Source of the DNA: Luzula sylvatica
Lineage: Eukaryota > Streptophyta > Magnoliopsida > Poales > Juncaceae
Direction of reading: 5' to 3'
DNA length: 64,000 nucleotides
NCBI GenBank assembly: GCA_946800325.1
Contig: OX326957.1
Coordinates: 60,533,070 to 60,597,069 of the forward strand
Below the pieces are notes generated by a model. It saw only the letters and a list, made by a program, of their open reading frames with translations, was not told the origin of the DNA and ran no database searches. Position 1 is the first letter of the stretch. Each line of letters begins with the position of its first letter. The translations under genes and the position numbers were made by a program. Positions 12,692-23,240 of this stretch are shown in pieces.

Positions 12692-14808
12692 TTTTTATTG
12701 GCTAGGTTAATGTTAGACTAAGTTTATTCAATCATTTATCATTTCACATAAGTTTAAATGATCAAATGTGCATGCAATGGAAGATGAAAAGTTAAAATAT
12801 GAAATACTAATAACTTAATAACTAATATTATAAACATACAATATATAGTAGTATTATTTTTAGAATTTTAATTCTAAAAATTCATCAAATATATTCGTTT
12901 TAATTTTCTCTTTATTTTGACATCCATATTAGCATAGTTCATACATACTATTTTCCATAATTTGAATTTGTAAAAATATTATGTAAAAAATACAATGCAA
13001 AAAATGCATTTTTACAAAATATAATTTTAATTATTTTATTCACATAATAGAATTTTAAATATTAATATTTATTTTTTGAAATTACAACTATACTAATATC
13101 ATATAAAACTAAGTTGATTATATTTGTGTTTTTAATCAAACAAATTTAATATTATTTTCTTTGAAAAATAATAGAAATAAAAAAAGCTTATCCATCGAAA
13201 CAATTTCTTAAATTTGCAAACACTTACAAAATAGTAATATTATTTTTAAAAATATAAAATTAACAAAAATCATATGACATAAAATAATTTATATTTATTT
13301 TGTGCTAAATTAATTTTTATATTTTTTATTAAATTACTTTCACTATTAAGTTTGATATTATTTATAATTTTCATTGCATTTTGAATCAATAAGAAATTAT
13401 TAGTACTTGATAATTAATGATATGTTACTACGTTTGTTATTATGATTTATTTATTTTTTATATTTGATATTGTATGAAATATTGTGAACAACAATGATAT
13501 AATATTTGTTGTTATGTTTTGTAAAATCATTTTATACCACATATATTATTATTATACAATCACATTAATATAAGCGTTATTACTTGATTAAGAAAATGAT
13601 TTTTTTTTGTCATCATAATGTAAAATAATTGAAAAACTTATACATAATCATAGACAAATTAGTTCAAATAATTATATTATGAAGTGATATTATGAATATC
13701 ATCATATTTATAAATACTTTATATTACGATGAAAAACACAATTAACATCCTCGCCGCGTAGCTCCAGTTTTCTCCTAGTTAGTGTTAATTATGTAGTCAA
13801 AACATCGAAACCTTGTAAAATACGAATTTCTGGATTTTTTTTAAAAAAACATCACGAGACATACTAAGACGCATCAACCAGTCTGTGCGAACAGATAGGC
13901 TAAAATGCCCCTCTTTGCCTAATTTCAGTTCATAATTCCAAAATTTGCTATTTCTTCCCCGTTTTTAAAATTGAACTTTCAAAAAACTATGTCTATAGCT
14001 CCAGAAAATTCTCATGTGTCCAATATTTTCTAAAGAGTGTGCAATGATGAATTTCCATTAAAACCCTAATTTTATGATAAAACTCCGATTTTTTGGATTT
14101 TTTTCTTCCATGCAAAAACGTGATCCGAGAGAAATATCGGCAACAATCGCTCTGAGAGAGACTTTTGATTAATATCCTAGGATCTCGTTTCGGTCATATT
14201 TGTGTACGGAATGAAGACTTCTGATCAGTACCTCGCCGAATCCATGATGTACGAAAATTGAAGTCTAATCTTCAGTCTTGCACTTCTTCTTCCCGATTGA
14301 AACCATTTACGTTCCTTGGATCACTAGTTTCGAACATTCAAAAGAATGAGTAACCATTGGTAGTGCTTGTATTTCTTCAAGATAATTCCGATATCAATTT
14401 CCTTCTCCTTCCAATCTTCAACCTAGTCCCAATTCACGTGACCTAATCCGTTAGGATAGCTCAATAGGTTTTCTAGTCGTGTGTAAGACTAACAATATGA
14501 TTTTTTAAAAGTCTTGATCCATATCGATATAAAGTTGTAAATCGATGTTGGATATCTTGTAATCATTCATAAACGACTACTAATTCCTAAAATTATACAA
14601 AATTATGTTAAAATACATGTCCTAAGAACATGTTCAGTACTTAAAAGTTTTGACCACGATTAAAAAAAAAATGTTCGATACAAAACTGGAGAGGAAATGA
14701 ATCATTATTGTTTGTATTATTGTAGTTAGTTACGTACAATTTAATTCCAAACCACTAAGTGTACAAATAAAATTCTTGTTATCTACTTGAACATCATTGC
14801 TTGTCAAA
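12692..14808. other. Gene-free AT-rich stretch with a dispersed repeat
   Basis: About 12850-13440 resembles 33395-33935 in the same orientation. Shared words include TATATTCxTTTTAATTTT, TTTTGACAT.CATATTA and TATAGTTCATACATA. The rest is AT-rich. At 14080-14420 there is moderately GC-rich sequence with no recognisable protein, possibly the 3' flank or a relic of a gene. Confidence 0.45.
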
Positions 14809-16975
14809 TTAATTTTCTTTGAGATCATCACTATTATTGTCTAGCCATTCTTTAATTGCATAACGAAGGGTGAGATTTGACAACAAATTGCGATTAGGAA
14901 GCTTTTCATTGGTCATAGGTGATGTGTCATGACCACTTATAAACCATTGCTTGATAGCCTTCCTTCCGTATGTGAATCCATCCGAAGCCACAACTGGATC
15001 TCTCATGATATCCTGTCAATATGATCACGGATCGTCTATTGTCAATTTTCAATTTTCAATTTTGACTTGGTTAACTAATTTATGAGCCCATTGACACAAT
15101 ATAATTATAAAAGACTAGCTATATAAAAATACTTTATGTACGTAGTATTTTGTATGCTATATTACATAGTTGCTTTTAATTTTATACTCGAGTAAAAAAA
15201 AAATTTAAAACAAAATGAACAGTTTTATCATACACGCTTATGAAAAAGTATTTTAGACATTTAAAAAACTATGTCATAAAATTTATTTTTTATGAAAATA
15301 ATTCTTTAATAAACATACATATTTCTTATTTTGCTTATCATTTATTGATAAATACACATGGAACATTATCTTAAATATTATTAATTGATAATTACTCAAA
15401 ATATCTTTAAAAATGATGTATTACAAGAAGAATAAAAAATGTATGATAGAACTACCCAATAAAATTTATATTTATATTAAGCTTAATATAAGAAATCCCA
15501 ACAAATTTGTACGTGTAAATATTATAACATAACAAATATATTTTCTAACTTTTTTTTTTGAAGAAAAGAATGTGAAATGAGTAATTTAAAATGGTTCCTA
15601 ATAATTTATAAATATTATTGTGATCATTGTAAAATATTGTCAAGAAAATTATTATAAATCAAATTTGTATAAATTGTGTGTGTGTTTTCTTTTTATAGCA
15701 AATACGAAATATCCGATTTTAGTCGTGTTGTGAATATTGTGATAAGATGTGGATTAAGTCTCAGTGACTTCATATGAAATTTGAATATAAAAATATGCAC
15801 TATTTATGATTTTAGAATCTCCCTCAAAAAAATTATATCTAGATTAAAAAACAAATAATATGATATAGCTTAATGAAATCAGACAAAAGAAAAATTCAAT
15901 AATAAGAGAACTTACCCAAAGAATTGGACAATTGAAGTATGCGGGAGGGCTGAACTTCGCGGAGACAGATTTAAAGGACGGCGAAGGAGACGATGTATCG
16001 GCCGAGATAGTCTTGTCTATTTGTTGAACCACATTCCAAACTTGTACCAAATCAGGACGACGTTCTCTTTTCCACTTACAACACTTAACAGCAACTCTAG
16101 CTAACTCCTCTATTTTTTCTATCGGCCACTGGCCTACTGATTCATCCAAAATCATGTCCAAACAATTCATCTTTAATGCAGTCTTCACATCTTTTCGCAA
16201 GTTAAATGGAGATTTTCCAGTTAAAATTCGTAATACAATCAACCCGAAAGCATAAACATCAGATGATAGACACGTCGCAGCGTCCATGAAAAACTGAGGG
16301 TCAAGATATATGATGCTATCTTTTGGATATATTCTCCCAAATACGAAGGCATGATTCGCACATTCGTCGCTCATCCAGCTCATACCAAAATCACTTAGTT
16401 TGGTGACAAAGTTTGCATCAAAAAGGACATTTTGAGGTTTTAAATTTCCATGAATTATAGGGGGATTAAATGAATGTAAATGCATTAAAGCTTGGCAAAT
16501 TTCTTTGATAATCTTTATGCGTTGACCACAAGACAGGGGTTTCATGTTGTCTTTGCAAGTGAGATGGTCGTCAAGATTTCCACATGGCATGAATTCATAG
16601 ACCAAAGCAGGAGTTTCATATTCTATCCCTAGGAGAGTGATAATATTTGGGTGCTTCAGGCTCCTCACACCTTTAACCTATTAAAGGACGATATATATAG
16701 AAAGAAATGCTAAATAAAAAATTCAAGGACCAAAATGTATGTTGTATATATACAGATAAATGTTAAATAAAAAGAATCTAAAAAAAATTTCAAGGACCAA
16801 AATATACTGTTCAAATTAAAAATATATATTCTTGTATTTATCAAAATATAATGTTGAAAATATATTATTTTATTCTCTATTTTAACCATGTTAACATATT
16901 GGATTCATCATTATATTTTACTAATTTGAAAAGTATATTTTACACGCGTGGACTTTTTTTAATTTTTTTTTTGAT

Positions 16976-17027
<52 letters not shown>

Positions 17028-18526
17028 CTAGACTCAATGACCAACATCCTTACTTGGCCAACATTGGCCAACAACACATATTTTTCGAAATATATAAATG
17101 AAATTTAAATCTTGACCTTATAGATGTGATCTATATCATATAGATATGTTCTAAAATAAATTTGGTATCATTTGAATTTTTCTATCTAACAAAACAAATA
17201 ACAAATTTTCACAGTAAATTTTTAGATTTTCATGAAGAAAAACTCGAAACATAGTAAAATTTTATCCTAATCCTATCTATATAACTTAAATGAAATCCGA
17301 TGCAAAAAATTCGAATTTTAAAATTTATTTCATGAAGAATCATGTCGTAAATGTTATTGACCGTCAATACTTTTACGTATCATGATGAATATATATGAGA
17401 GAGGCTAACCTACTTAGTTAAGTACTGGATTTGTATTGAGATTTATGCATTCAATGATTTGCACAAAATTTCATAATCATCATAAAAAAATACAAATATC
17501 AATGCAAATATAATGACTAAAAACATTAAGTATCAAATATGTTAAGATAGTTAAAATTTAGAATAAAATAATATATTTTCAACAATATATTTTGATAAAT
17601 ACAAAAATATATTTTGTTAATTTCAACAGTATATTTTGGTTTTTGGATTCTTTTTTGAATTTTTTTTATGGATTCTTATTAGCATATATATATATATATA
17701 TATATAACATTCTTCTTAATTTTTCATTAATTGTATGGACAAATAGCTAGCTTACTCGTTGGGCCATAAAATCATTGAACCTTTTTATAGCAACATCTGT
17801 GTGGCCAAGAACACTCTTGTACACACTCCCATACACTCCTTCTCCAATGTTCATTGAAGCATCGAAATTTTTTGTTGATCGGACAATCTGTAACAAAGAG
17901 ATTTCGAACAAACCATCATGCCCTCGACGTTTGCGAAATGCATGCATCACATACCGATTTAACCTGCGAAAAAATTATATGCATAATGTAATATTTGAAT
18001 TTACACCAAAAATGTGCAAATATAAATTGCATTTTGAAACATAAACCTTGTGTTAAAATGCATCAACACTAATGTAACATAATACATATAAATATAAATA
18101 TTAATAGGGCAAAGATCCTGCTCGTAATATTAAGCCTATATCTCCTAATACCTCAATTATCACACATTTTACTACATTAAGGATTTACTAAATAAGCAAT
18201 AATGATAGACACCTAAATTTCGTACATAAATTTTATCTAGAAACATACGCGACAAATCACAATACAACCACATGAAACTTTTAAATGGAAATAAAATTTT
18301 AGAAATTCTAAATTTGATTGTCACGTGTATTTCTAGGTACAAATTGAGATAAAAAATTTAGGTACCTATGATTATTGCTAAATAAGTTATATTCAAAAGA
18401 AGAAAATATTGATAATATATCTTACCTAAAGATTAGTAAAATTAATATGAAGCCCCAAACTAATGATCCATATTTTAAGTTGCGGACCGAGGACATAAAC
18501 CAGGAGACGGCATATTCGGATTCCAT
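14809..18526 (-). CDS. U-box protein with degenerate kinase-like domain
   Basis: Four exons on the minus strand: 18526-18426, 17963-17756, 16677-15916 and 15012-14809. All introns are GT-AG; the joined product is 424 residues. The start is fixed by an in-frame TGA just upstream. Residues 18-34 form a hydrophobic, probably membrane-spanning segment. A kinase-like domain covers about 66-340: glycine loop IGEGVYGSVY (73-82), Lys94 in VAIK, and DFG at 199-201. The catalytic loop reads HGNLKP, so the usual Asp is Asn181. The APE-like motif reads LDPQ instead of DPE. No Glu fits the alphaC position, where about seven residues seem missing. The C-terminal U-box (about 350-424) is complete, with NCPIL, RDPVVASDGFTY and TSPMTNEKLPNRNL. 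U-box kinases usually carry an N-terminal USP domain and coiled coil; both are absent. Probable membrane-anchored E3 ligase with a pseudokinase. A missed microexon near the alphaC junction cannot be excluded. Confidence 0.85.
16980..17025. repeat. (AT)n microsatellite in intron 2 of the U-box gene
   Basis: About 22 AT dinucleotides inside the second intron. A second, shorter TA run lies at about 17683-17706 in the same intron. Confidence 0.9.
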
Positions 18527-19529
18527 TCAAATAATAGAAGTGTAATGAAAATAATTTTACTCTTCATCAATCAATATGAAGTCCTAATTCTTCAAGATAT
18601 TGTTGCTCTTAAGTGACAATATTACCAGTTTCTTATCAGAATTCTCTCATTTTAAACTAACAAAAACAAATTCTTACCAAAATCTATTTTTAGTGTGATG
18701 TGATCGGTTGCAAATATCAGAACTAATGACAGATTTTACACTTTTCAAATCTGAATTTTGTTTATTCTAACTAGAGAAAAGTCTGATATTTGACCCTCAA
18801 TTTTTGGTACGAATCACTTAGTCCCTCAAATTTTAATCCAATTCATTTAGTCCCGTTAACTTTGAATTTAGTTTGACATTTCTCTTTCATCCGTTAACTA
18901 ATGATTGTCAGTTAAATTAATTATGTGATTGTCAGATAACACGATGACATGACATAATCCGATGACATGACAACTATATATCTAAAATTTTCTTTGAAAT
19001 AATATATGTTAGTATATTTGGTACTTTTTATTATTTCAATTATTAAAATCAACATAAATAATGTAATATATAATAAAAAATAATGATAGTACAAACAACA
19101 AAACTCTACAATAATCATGAGAACTTCTGAAATCATCTTAAATTAGACAATAAATTATAATAAAAGCACCTCAAATCCTACCTCATAAAAAAAATCTGAA
19201 CCATAAATTCACGTTGACTTCTAAATTCAAACATTGTCTCTTCGATACTCACTAAATCATGCATACGCTCTTTCGTTAGAGGATCTGGCTAAAGAGAGTT
19301 TAACATTGTTTAATCTTGCGATTAAGATTCCCTGACGAAAGTATAATTTTTTTCACCAAACCCTCTGACGAAAGAATTAAATTTATAATTTGCATAAATT
19401 GCTAATTATTCTTACAAATCGACTTTTGATAAGGCTATATGTCAAAAAAATCTTCCACTTAATACTTGTCCAAATCAAGATTAAAATCTACAAAAACTGA
19501 AAGAACAAATTATAATGTTCCTAAATTAA
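18527..19529. other. Upstream region of the U-box gene; dispersed hairpin repeat
   Basis: AT-rich, no ORF of note. Around 19265-19440 there are CTTTCGTTAGA...GACGAAAG stem-like words followed by AATTTATAATTTGCATAAATTG. Related sequence lies at 40660-40860 (CTTTCGCCAGATGACTTGGC then GAAAG). It is an old dispersed element of unknown class. Confidence 0.4.
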
Positions 19530-20262
19530 TTGGATTTGTTGGAAGAACAGTTGCATTTCGATTTGAACTTTTTGCTTAGTTGTCAACACATGAACGTGAG
19601 CTTATGTTGAAGGTATGCTTCCAATCCATACATCCTGGCTAGGGATGGACATTCGGTTGAACCGAACCGAACCGAACCGAACCGAATAAGAACAAACCGA
19701 ATTAAACCGAACCGGACTAGATTCAAGCCGAACCGAACCGAATAAATTTTGAGCCGATTAATAACCGAACCGAATAAACCGAATATCGGTTGAACCGAAT
19801 TAGAAGTTTTATAATGTTAAGATTCAAGTTGTATTTAGTAAAAAAATATAAAAACAGATCATATAAATTATATTTATCGTTATTTTTAATTTTACGGTAT
19901 TAAATTTTAATTTTTTTAAATGAACATAATAAAAAAGTAAAAACTAGTGTTAATCGGTCGGATCGGTTTAATCGGTTCTGGAAATACCAAAACCGAACCG
20001 AACCGAATAAACCGAACGATATTAATTTTTGAACCGAACCGAACCAAATAAACCGAAAACCGAACCGATTAAACCGAATTCGATCGGTTCGGTTCGGTTC
20101 GGTTCCCAAATAAACCAAACTATTTGTCCACCCCTTATCCTGGCCCCCTTCAAATATTATAGAAGATTTTCTTATTTTAACATTTGGATGAAATGAAGTG
20201 ATAAAATTTCGCAAAAACTTCAGCTAAATTCTTCAATTGTTGCTAAACACAATGGGCAAATT
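19530..20262. repeat. Left member of direct repeats flanking QCR6
   Basis: Two blocks (19530-19620 and 20172-20262) recur in the same order and orientation downstream of QCR6, at 21717-21808 and 22141-22258. Shared words include GCATTTCGATTTGA, CTTAGTTGTCAA, GGATGAAATGAAGTGA and TTGCTAAACACAATGGGCAA. A hAT element has split the left copy. This suggests an old tandem duplication around the gene. Confidence 0.6.
19640..20136. mobile_element. hAT-type element with ACCGAA arrays, 497 bp
   Basis: Perfect 8-bp target duplication ATCCTGGC (19632-19639, 20137-20144). Ends are TAGGGATGGACA and, inverted from the right, AAGGGGTGGACA. Both subterminal regions are dense arrays of ACCGA/CCGAA on the left and the same inverted on the right (TCGGTTCGGTTCGG). 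The centre is AT-rich and non-coding. Confidence 0.85.
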
Positions 20263-20484
20263 ACCCTTCAGTTTGATAAATAAAACCAGGAACCGATAAC
20301 CGATAACCGATAACCCAAATTCACAGTCTACTACTAATCCGAGAACTCAAATCTTGATTTTGCAAAGAACCTGAAAACTTCAATCTCGGTTTTCCATAGA
20401 AAATCCGCATGTTAGAAGCCTCCGGTACCTTCTAGGGTTCGTCTTCTCCGCATCATTTCTCTCAGTCTGACAATCTAGACCAAG

Positions 20485-20524
<40 letters not shown>

Positions 20525-20546
20525 ATTTCACAGATCTTTTCAATCG

Positions 20547-20625
20547 GTAAGGTAAATTCCGTTCATCCAGCTAGAATTTTTTTTCTAAATCGCGATCTGA
20601 TTTGTTTATTTTCTCCGATTTGCAG
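20547..20625 (+). other. Intron in the 5' untranslated leader of QCR6
   Basis: Donor GTAAGG at 20547 and acceptor TTTGCAG ending at 20625, with leader sequence on both sides. The upstream leader exon carries a (CT)n run at about 20487-20523. Leader introns near the start codon are common in plant housekeeping genes. Predicted from splice signals only. Confidence 0.6.
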
Positions 20626-20663
20626 GAAAGAGTCAATAACAGGCTAAACCAGGTCACGACACC

Positions 20664-21439
20664 ATGTGAGTCTTCTTGATTCGGTCCTACAATTTCATCT
20701 ATTTTTTCATTTTCATTTAGTCTAGGACTAGATTATCTCGATTGTAGATCGTGCTAAATCCTAAAACGTCATATCTAATCATACTGCCTCAATTACTATT
20801 TTGAATAATTTCGCTAATAACTCCATATTAGATGCTCCTGAATCTCTAAACTTTCTGATCGCAGAATAATACCAGATTAATTGGATATTTTGAATCATTA
20901 TTAGTGCGTATTATGAATAATTTCGCTTAAAACTTTATATCAATTGTTCAGATCAGTTAGATTTATTTGTTAACCTGAATAGAAATTGAGATGATGAAAT
21001 AATTAGGGGTTAATTGACCATATATTCAACAAAATAATCGATCTAATTGTATTTATACAACAATGATAAAAGGTCTGAAGAGGAAGTAACCGATCAGAAG
21101 GTTTATCTCGAGGAACGTTGCAAGCCCAAATGCGTCAAGCCTCTTTATGCTTATCGGGTATTTAATACCTTTTGGTGAATTTATTTATCCATTAATTTTC
21201 TTCTGTAATTTCATATATAATTAGTTCTTTTTTTTTTGTATATGTAGGAATGTGTGAAGAGAGTCGAGAACGATGATACTGGACACAAGCACTGTACTGG
21301 CCAGTACTTTGACTACTGGAGCTGTGTTGACAAATGCGTAAGTACTCTCTCTCTCTCTCTCATGATATTTTATTTTTCTAACTTATTTCAATGTTTTGTT
21401 TGACAGGTGGCAGATAAGCTGTTTAGTGAATTGAAGTAA
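20664..21439 (+). CDS. QCR6: Cytochrome b-c1 complex subunit 6 (hinge protein)
   Basis: Small acidic hinge subunit of mitochondrial respiratory complex III, which helps cytochrome c1 interact with cytochrome c on the intermembrane-space side. Coding exons are 20664-20665, 21073-21157, 21248-21337 and 21407-21439, all bounded by GT-AG. The product is 69 residues, the usual plant length. It starts MSEEEVTDQKVYLEERCKPK and ends VADKLFSELK. The hallmark GHKHCTGQYFDYW is at about residues 41-53. Six cysteines (17, 21, 31, 45, 55, 59) match the CX3C/CX9C pattern of the family, which forms disulfides holding two helices. The initiator codon itself is split: AT ends the first exon (donor GTGAGT) and G begins the next. 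Standard ORF callers would therefore miss this gene. A 5' leader intron also seems present. Confidence 0.93.
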
Positions 21440-21716
21440 CGAGAAACATGCGACTTTTGATGGCGAGTTATTATATTGCGGTTTGATTTCGTGATTGCTA
21501 CAATAAATTTTCGACTTTTGGTTTATTTGATTACATGCATGTGATGAAATACATGTTTTAAACATTTTTCCTGAATTCCTTTTTATTGGTTAAATTGATT
21601 CTTACTACTGCCAAAATGGCAGTGAACTCGTAACTCTTAAATTTATTCAATTTGATAATCTTTTATCAAACTCAATAAATTTCAAATAATAGGGTGCTTC
21701 GTCACATTGCATTCCT

Positions 21717-22260
21717 GAATATCTTGTTGAAGAAAAATAGCATTTCGATTTGATATTTTTCACTTAGTTGTCAATGCACGAATGAGGGATTTTGATTGAT
21801 GTATTCTATCATATCATTATGAATAGTTGAGGAATTTAGGGTTTGCAATGTAAGTTGAAAGTTAGATTGATAGTGAAGTTTTGGTTAGTGGGTTTAGTTT
21901 GGGATGCAATTGAGAGTATCTTCTTTTTGCCCCATTATAGTTAGTGCTTGAACTTCATATTATAATTAGATTTAGATTGCAAAATTGATTGATGGTTGAT
22001 TCTTGAGCCAATTATAAGTGTTTGATGCACATCAATTTTGGAGGGTACACTATTTTGCAGAGGTCCCTCAGAAAAGGGAATAATATCATACATCGCCTTT
22101 TTAATTCAAAAATATATATATTCTTAAAAAGTTACCATACAACTTATTTTATTAGCGGTTGGATGAAATGAAGTGACATGTTATCATTGGTCAAGTGATA
22201 AATTTCTCAAAAAGTTTAGCTAAATTCTTCAATTATTGCTAAACACAATGGGCAAATTCT
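21717..22260. repeat. Right member of direct repeats flanking QCR6
   Basis: Carries the same two blocks as 19530-20262, in the same order. It has about 330 bp of extra unique sequence between them and lacks the hAT insertion. Confidence 0.6.
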
Positions 22261-22451
22261 CCGTTATGATTTCACTTTTCATTTTCCAATTTCCAATTTT
22301 GATTCATTTACACAACACAAAAAAAAAAAAACATTTACACACATGCACAGCTACCCAGCCCAACTAATTGATGTACAATTAACATTCTCATGAAGTTAAT
22401 ATCACCAATATTCTTTTTGTATATATGGTTGCAATTAAAATGAAGAAAACA

Positions 22452-23123
22452 TTACTGCAAACCATGTCTAGTAGCTAAGCCTTCTGGCTCAAGTGGCACA
22501 ATAATGGCTCGAGCCGAATCTTCATTCCGATTCAATCCTCCACAATCTGAACTTTTTTGTTGTGAGCCGAACAAACATCTCCGACACGTAGGACAAGACG
22601 ATCTCGCCATGAGCCACCTATCTATACACCTCACATGAAACCCATGATTGCACTTCGGCAAAACCCTAACCCGTTCACCCGGTTCAAAATCCGAGAGACA
22701 AATTGCACAAACTGGGTTTGTTGCATGGAATTTTACATTGGTCGAGTAAATCAATATTGGCATGGCTCGTAAAGTCTTCTTTCTTAACCCGGTTTGAGCC
22801 AACCGGGTTATCGGGTTGGGCTCCTGATCTGAACCCGACACCCTGCTCGAACAACGTAAGGCACATCGCACTATCGAATTGAGCCCGAGCGCGCAAATTA
22901 AAGCACATAAAAGGACGGCTAAGATCATGACAACATTTGCATCGAAAGTGCTTCCATTATGGGCTCCCGAATCAGGCGTGTGTCTGTCCGAGCTTGCGGG
23001 TACTAGATTTTGTTCGGATGGAGGTTTATAGAGGGGGTTGTGGAGAAGAAATCTCCTTGATTGGAAGTATATATTGTAAGATTGAGTTGAGGGCTTTTGA
23101 GAAGTTGTGGGAACAAAAGACAT
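22452..23123 (-). CDS. ATL-type RING-H2 E3 ubiquitin ligase
   Basis: Predicted 223-residue membrane E3 ubiquitin ligase. A hydrophobic segment at about residues 62-84 is a single transmembrane helix. It is followed by the GLD-type motif of ATL proteins (GLRKKTL, 112-118). The RING-H2 finger runs from Cys139 to Cys180: CAIC, then CNHGFH with Cys158, His160 and His163, Cys166, and CPTC. The GVR-spaced core FEPGERVRVLPKCNHGFH and IDRWL after it are typical and would bind an E2 enzyme. The gene has no intron, as is usual for ATLs. An in-frame Met lies 39 codons upstream, but a TATA box (23188-23195) sits inside that extension, so I choose the Met at 23123. The Ser/Pro-rich N terminus before the helix and the short tail are not distinctive. 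Its substrate cannot be told; many ATLs act in defence or stress responses. Confidence 0.92.
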   Translation of the reverse strand: MSFVPTTSQKPSTQSYNIYFQSRRFLLHNPLYKPPSEQNLVPASSDRHTPDSGAHNGSTFDANVVMILAVLLCALICALGLNSIVRCALRCSSRVSGSDQEPNPITRLAQTGLRKKTLRAMPILIYSTNVKFHATNPVCAICLSDFEPGERVRVLPKCNHGFHVRCIDRWLMARSSCPTCRRCLFGSQQKSSDCGGLNRNEDSARAIIVPLEPEGLATRHGLQ

Positions 23124-23187
23124 GGTATCTGAGTTTGTTAATTGGAGCACTGTTAGAGTAGTACATGGAAAGTTTTGGCTCTTGAGG

Positions 23188-23195
23188 TATATATA
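23188..23195 (-). promoter_or_regulatory. TATA box of the ATL gene
   Basis: TATATATA on the minus strand, about 65 bp before the chosen ATG. It decides against the longer N-terminal frame starting at 23240. Confidence 0.7.
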
Positions 23196-23240
23196 GAGGG
23201 AATTTAAGGGGATTTGAGGTAATGAGAACCCATCTTGCAC

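Noticed and set aside
12308..12705. Open frames in the 3' part of solo LTR copy 1 (and equivalents in copies 2 and 3)
   Set aside because: Frames are not kept between copies, and the sequence is non-coding LTR.
23124..23240. 39-codon in-frame extension of the ATL protein
   Set aside because: A TATA box lies inside it, so it is promoter and leader sequence.
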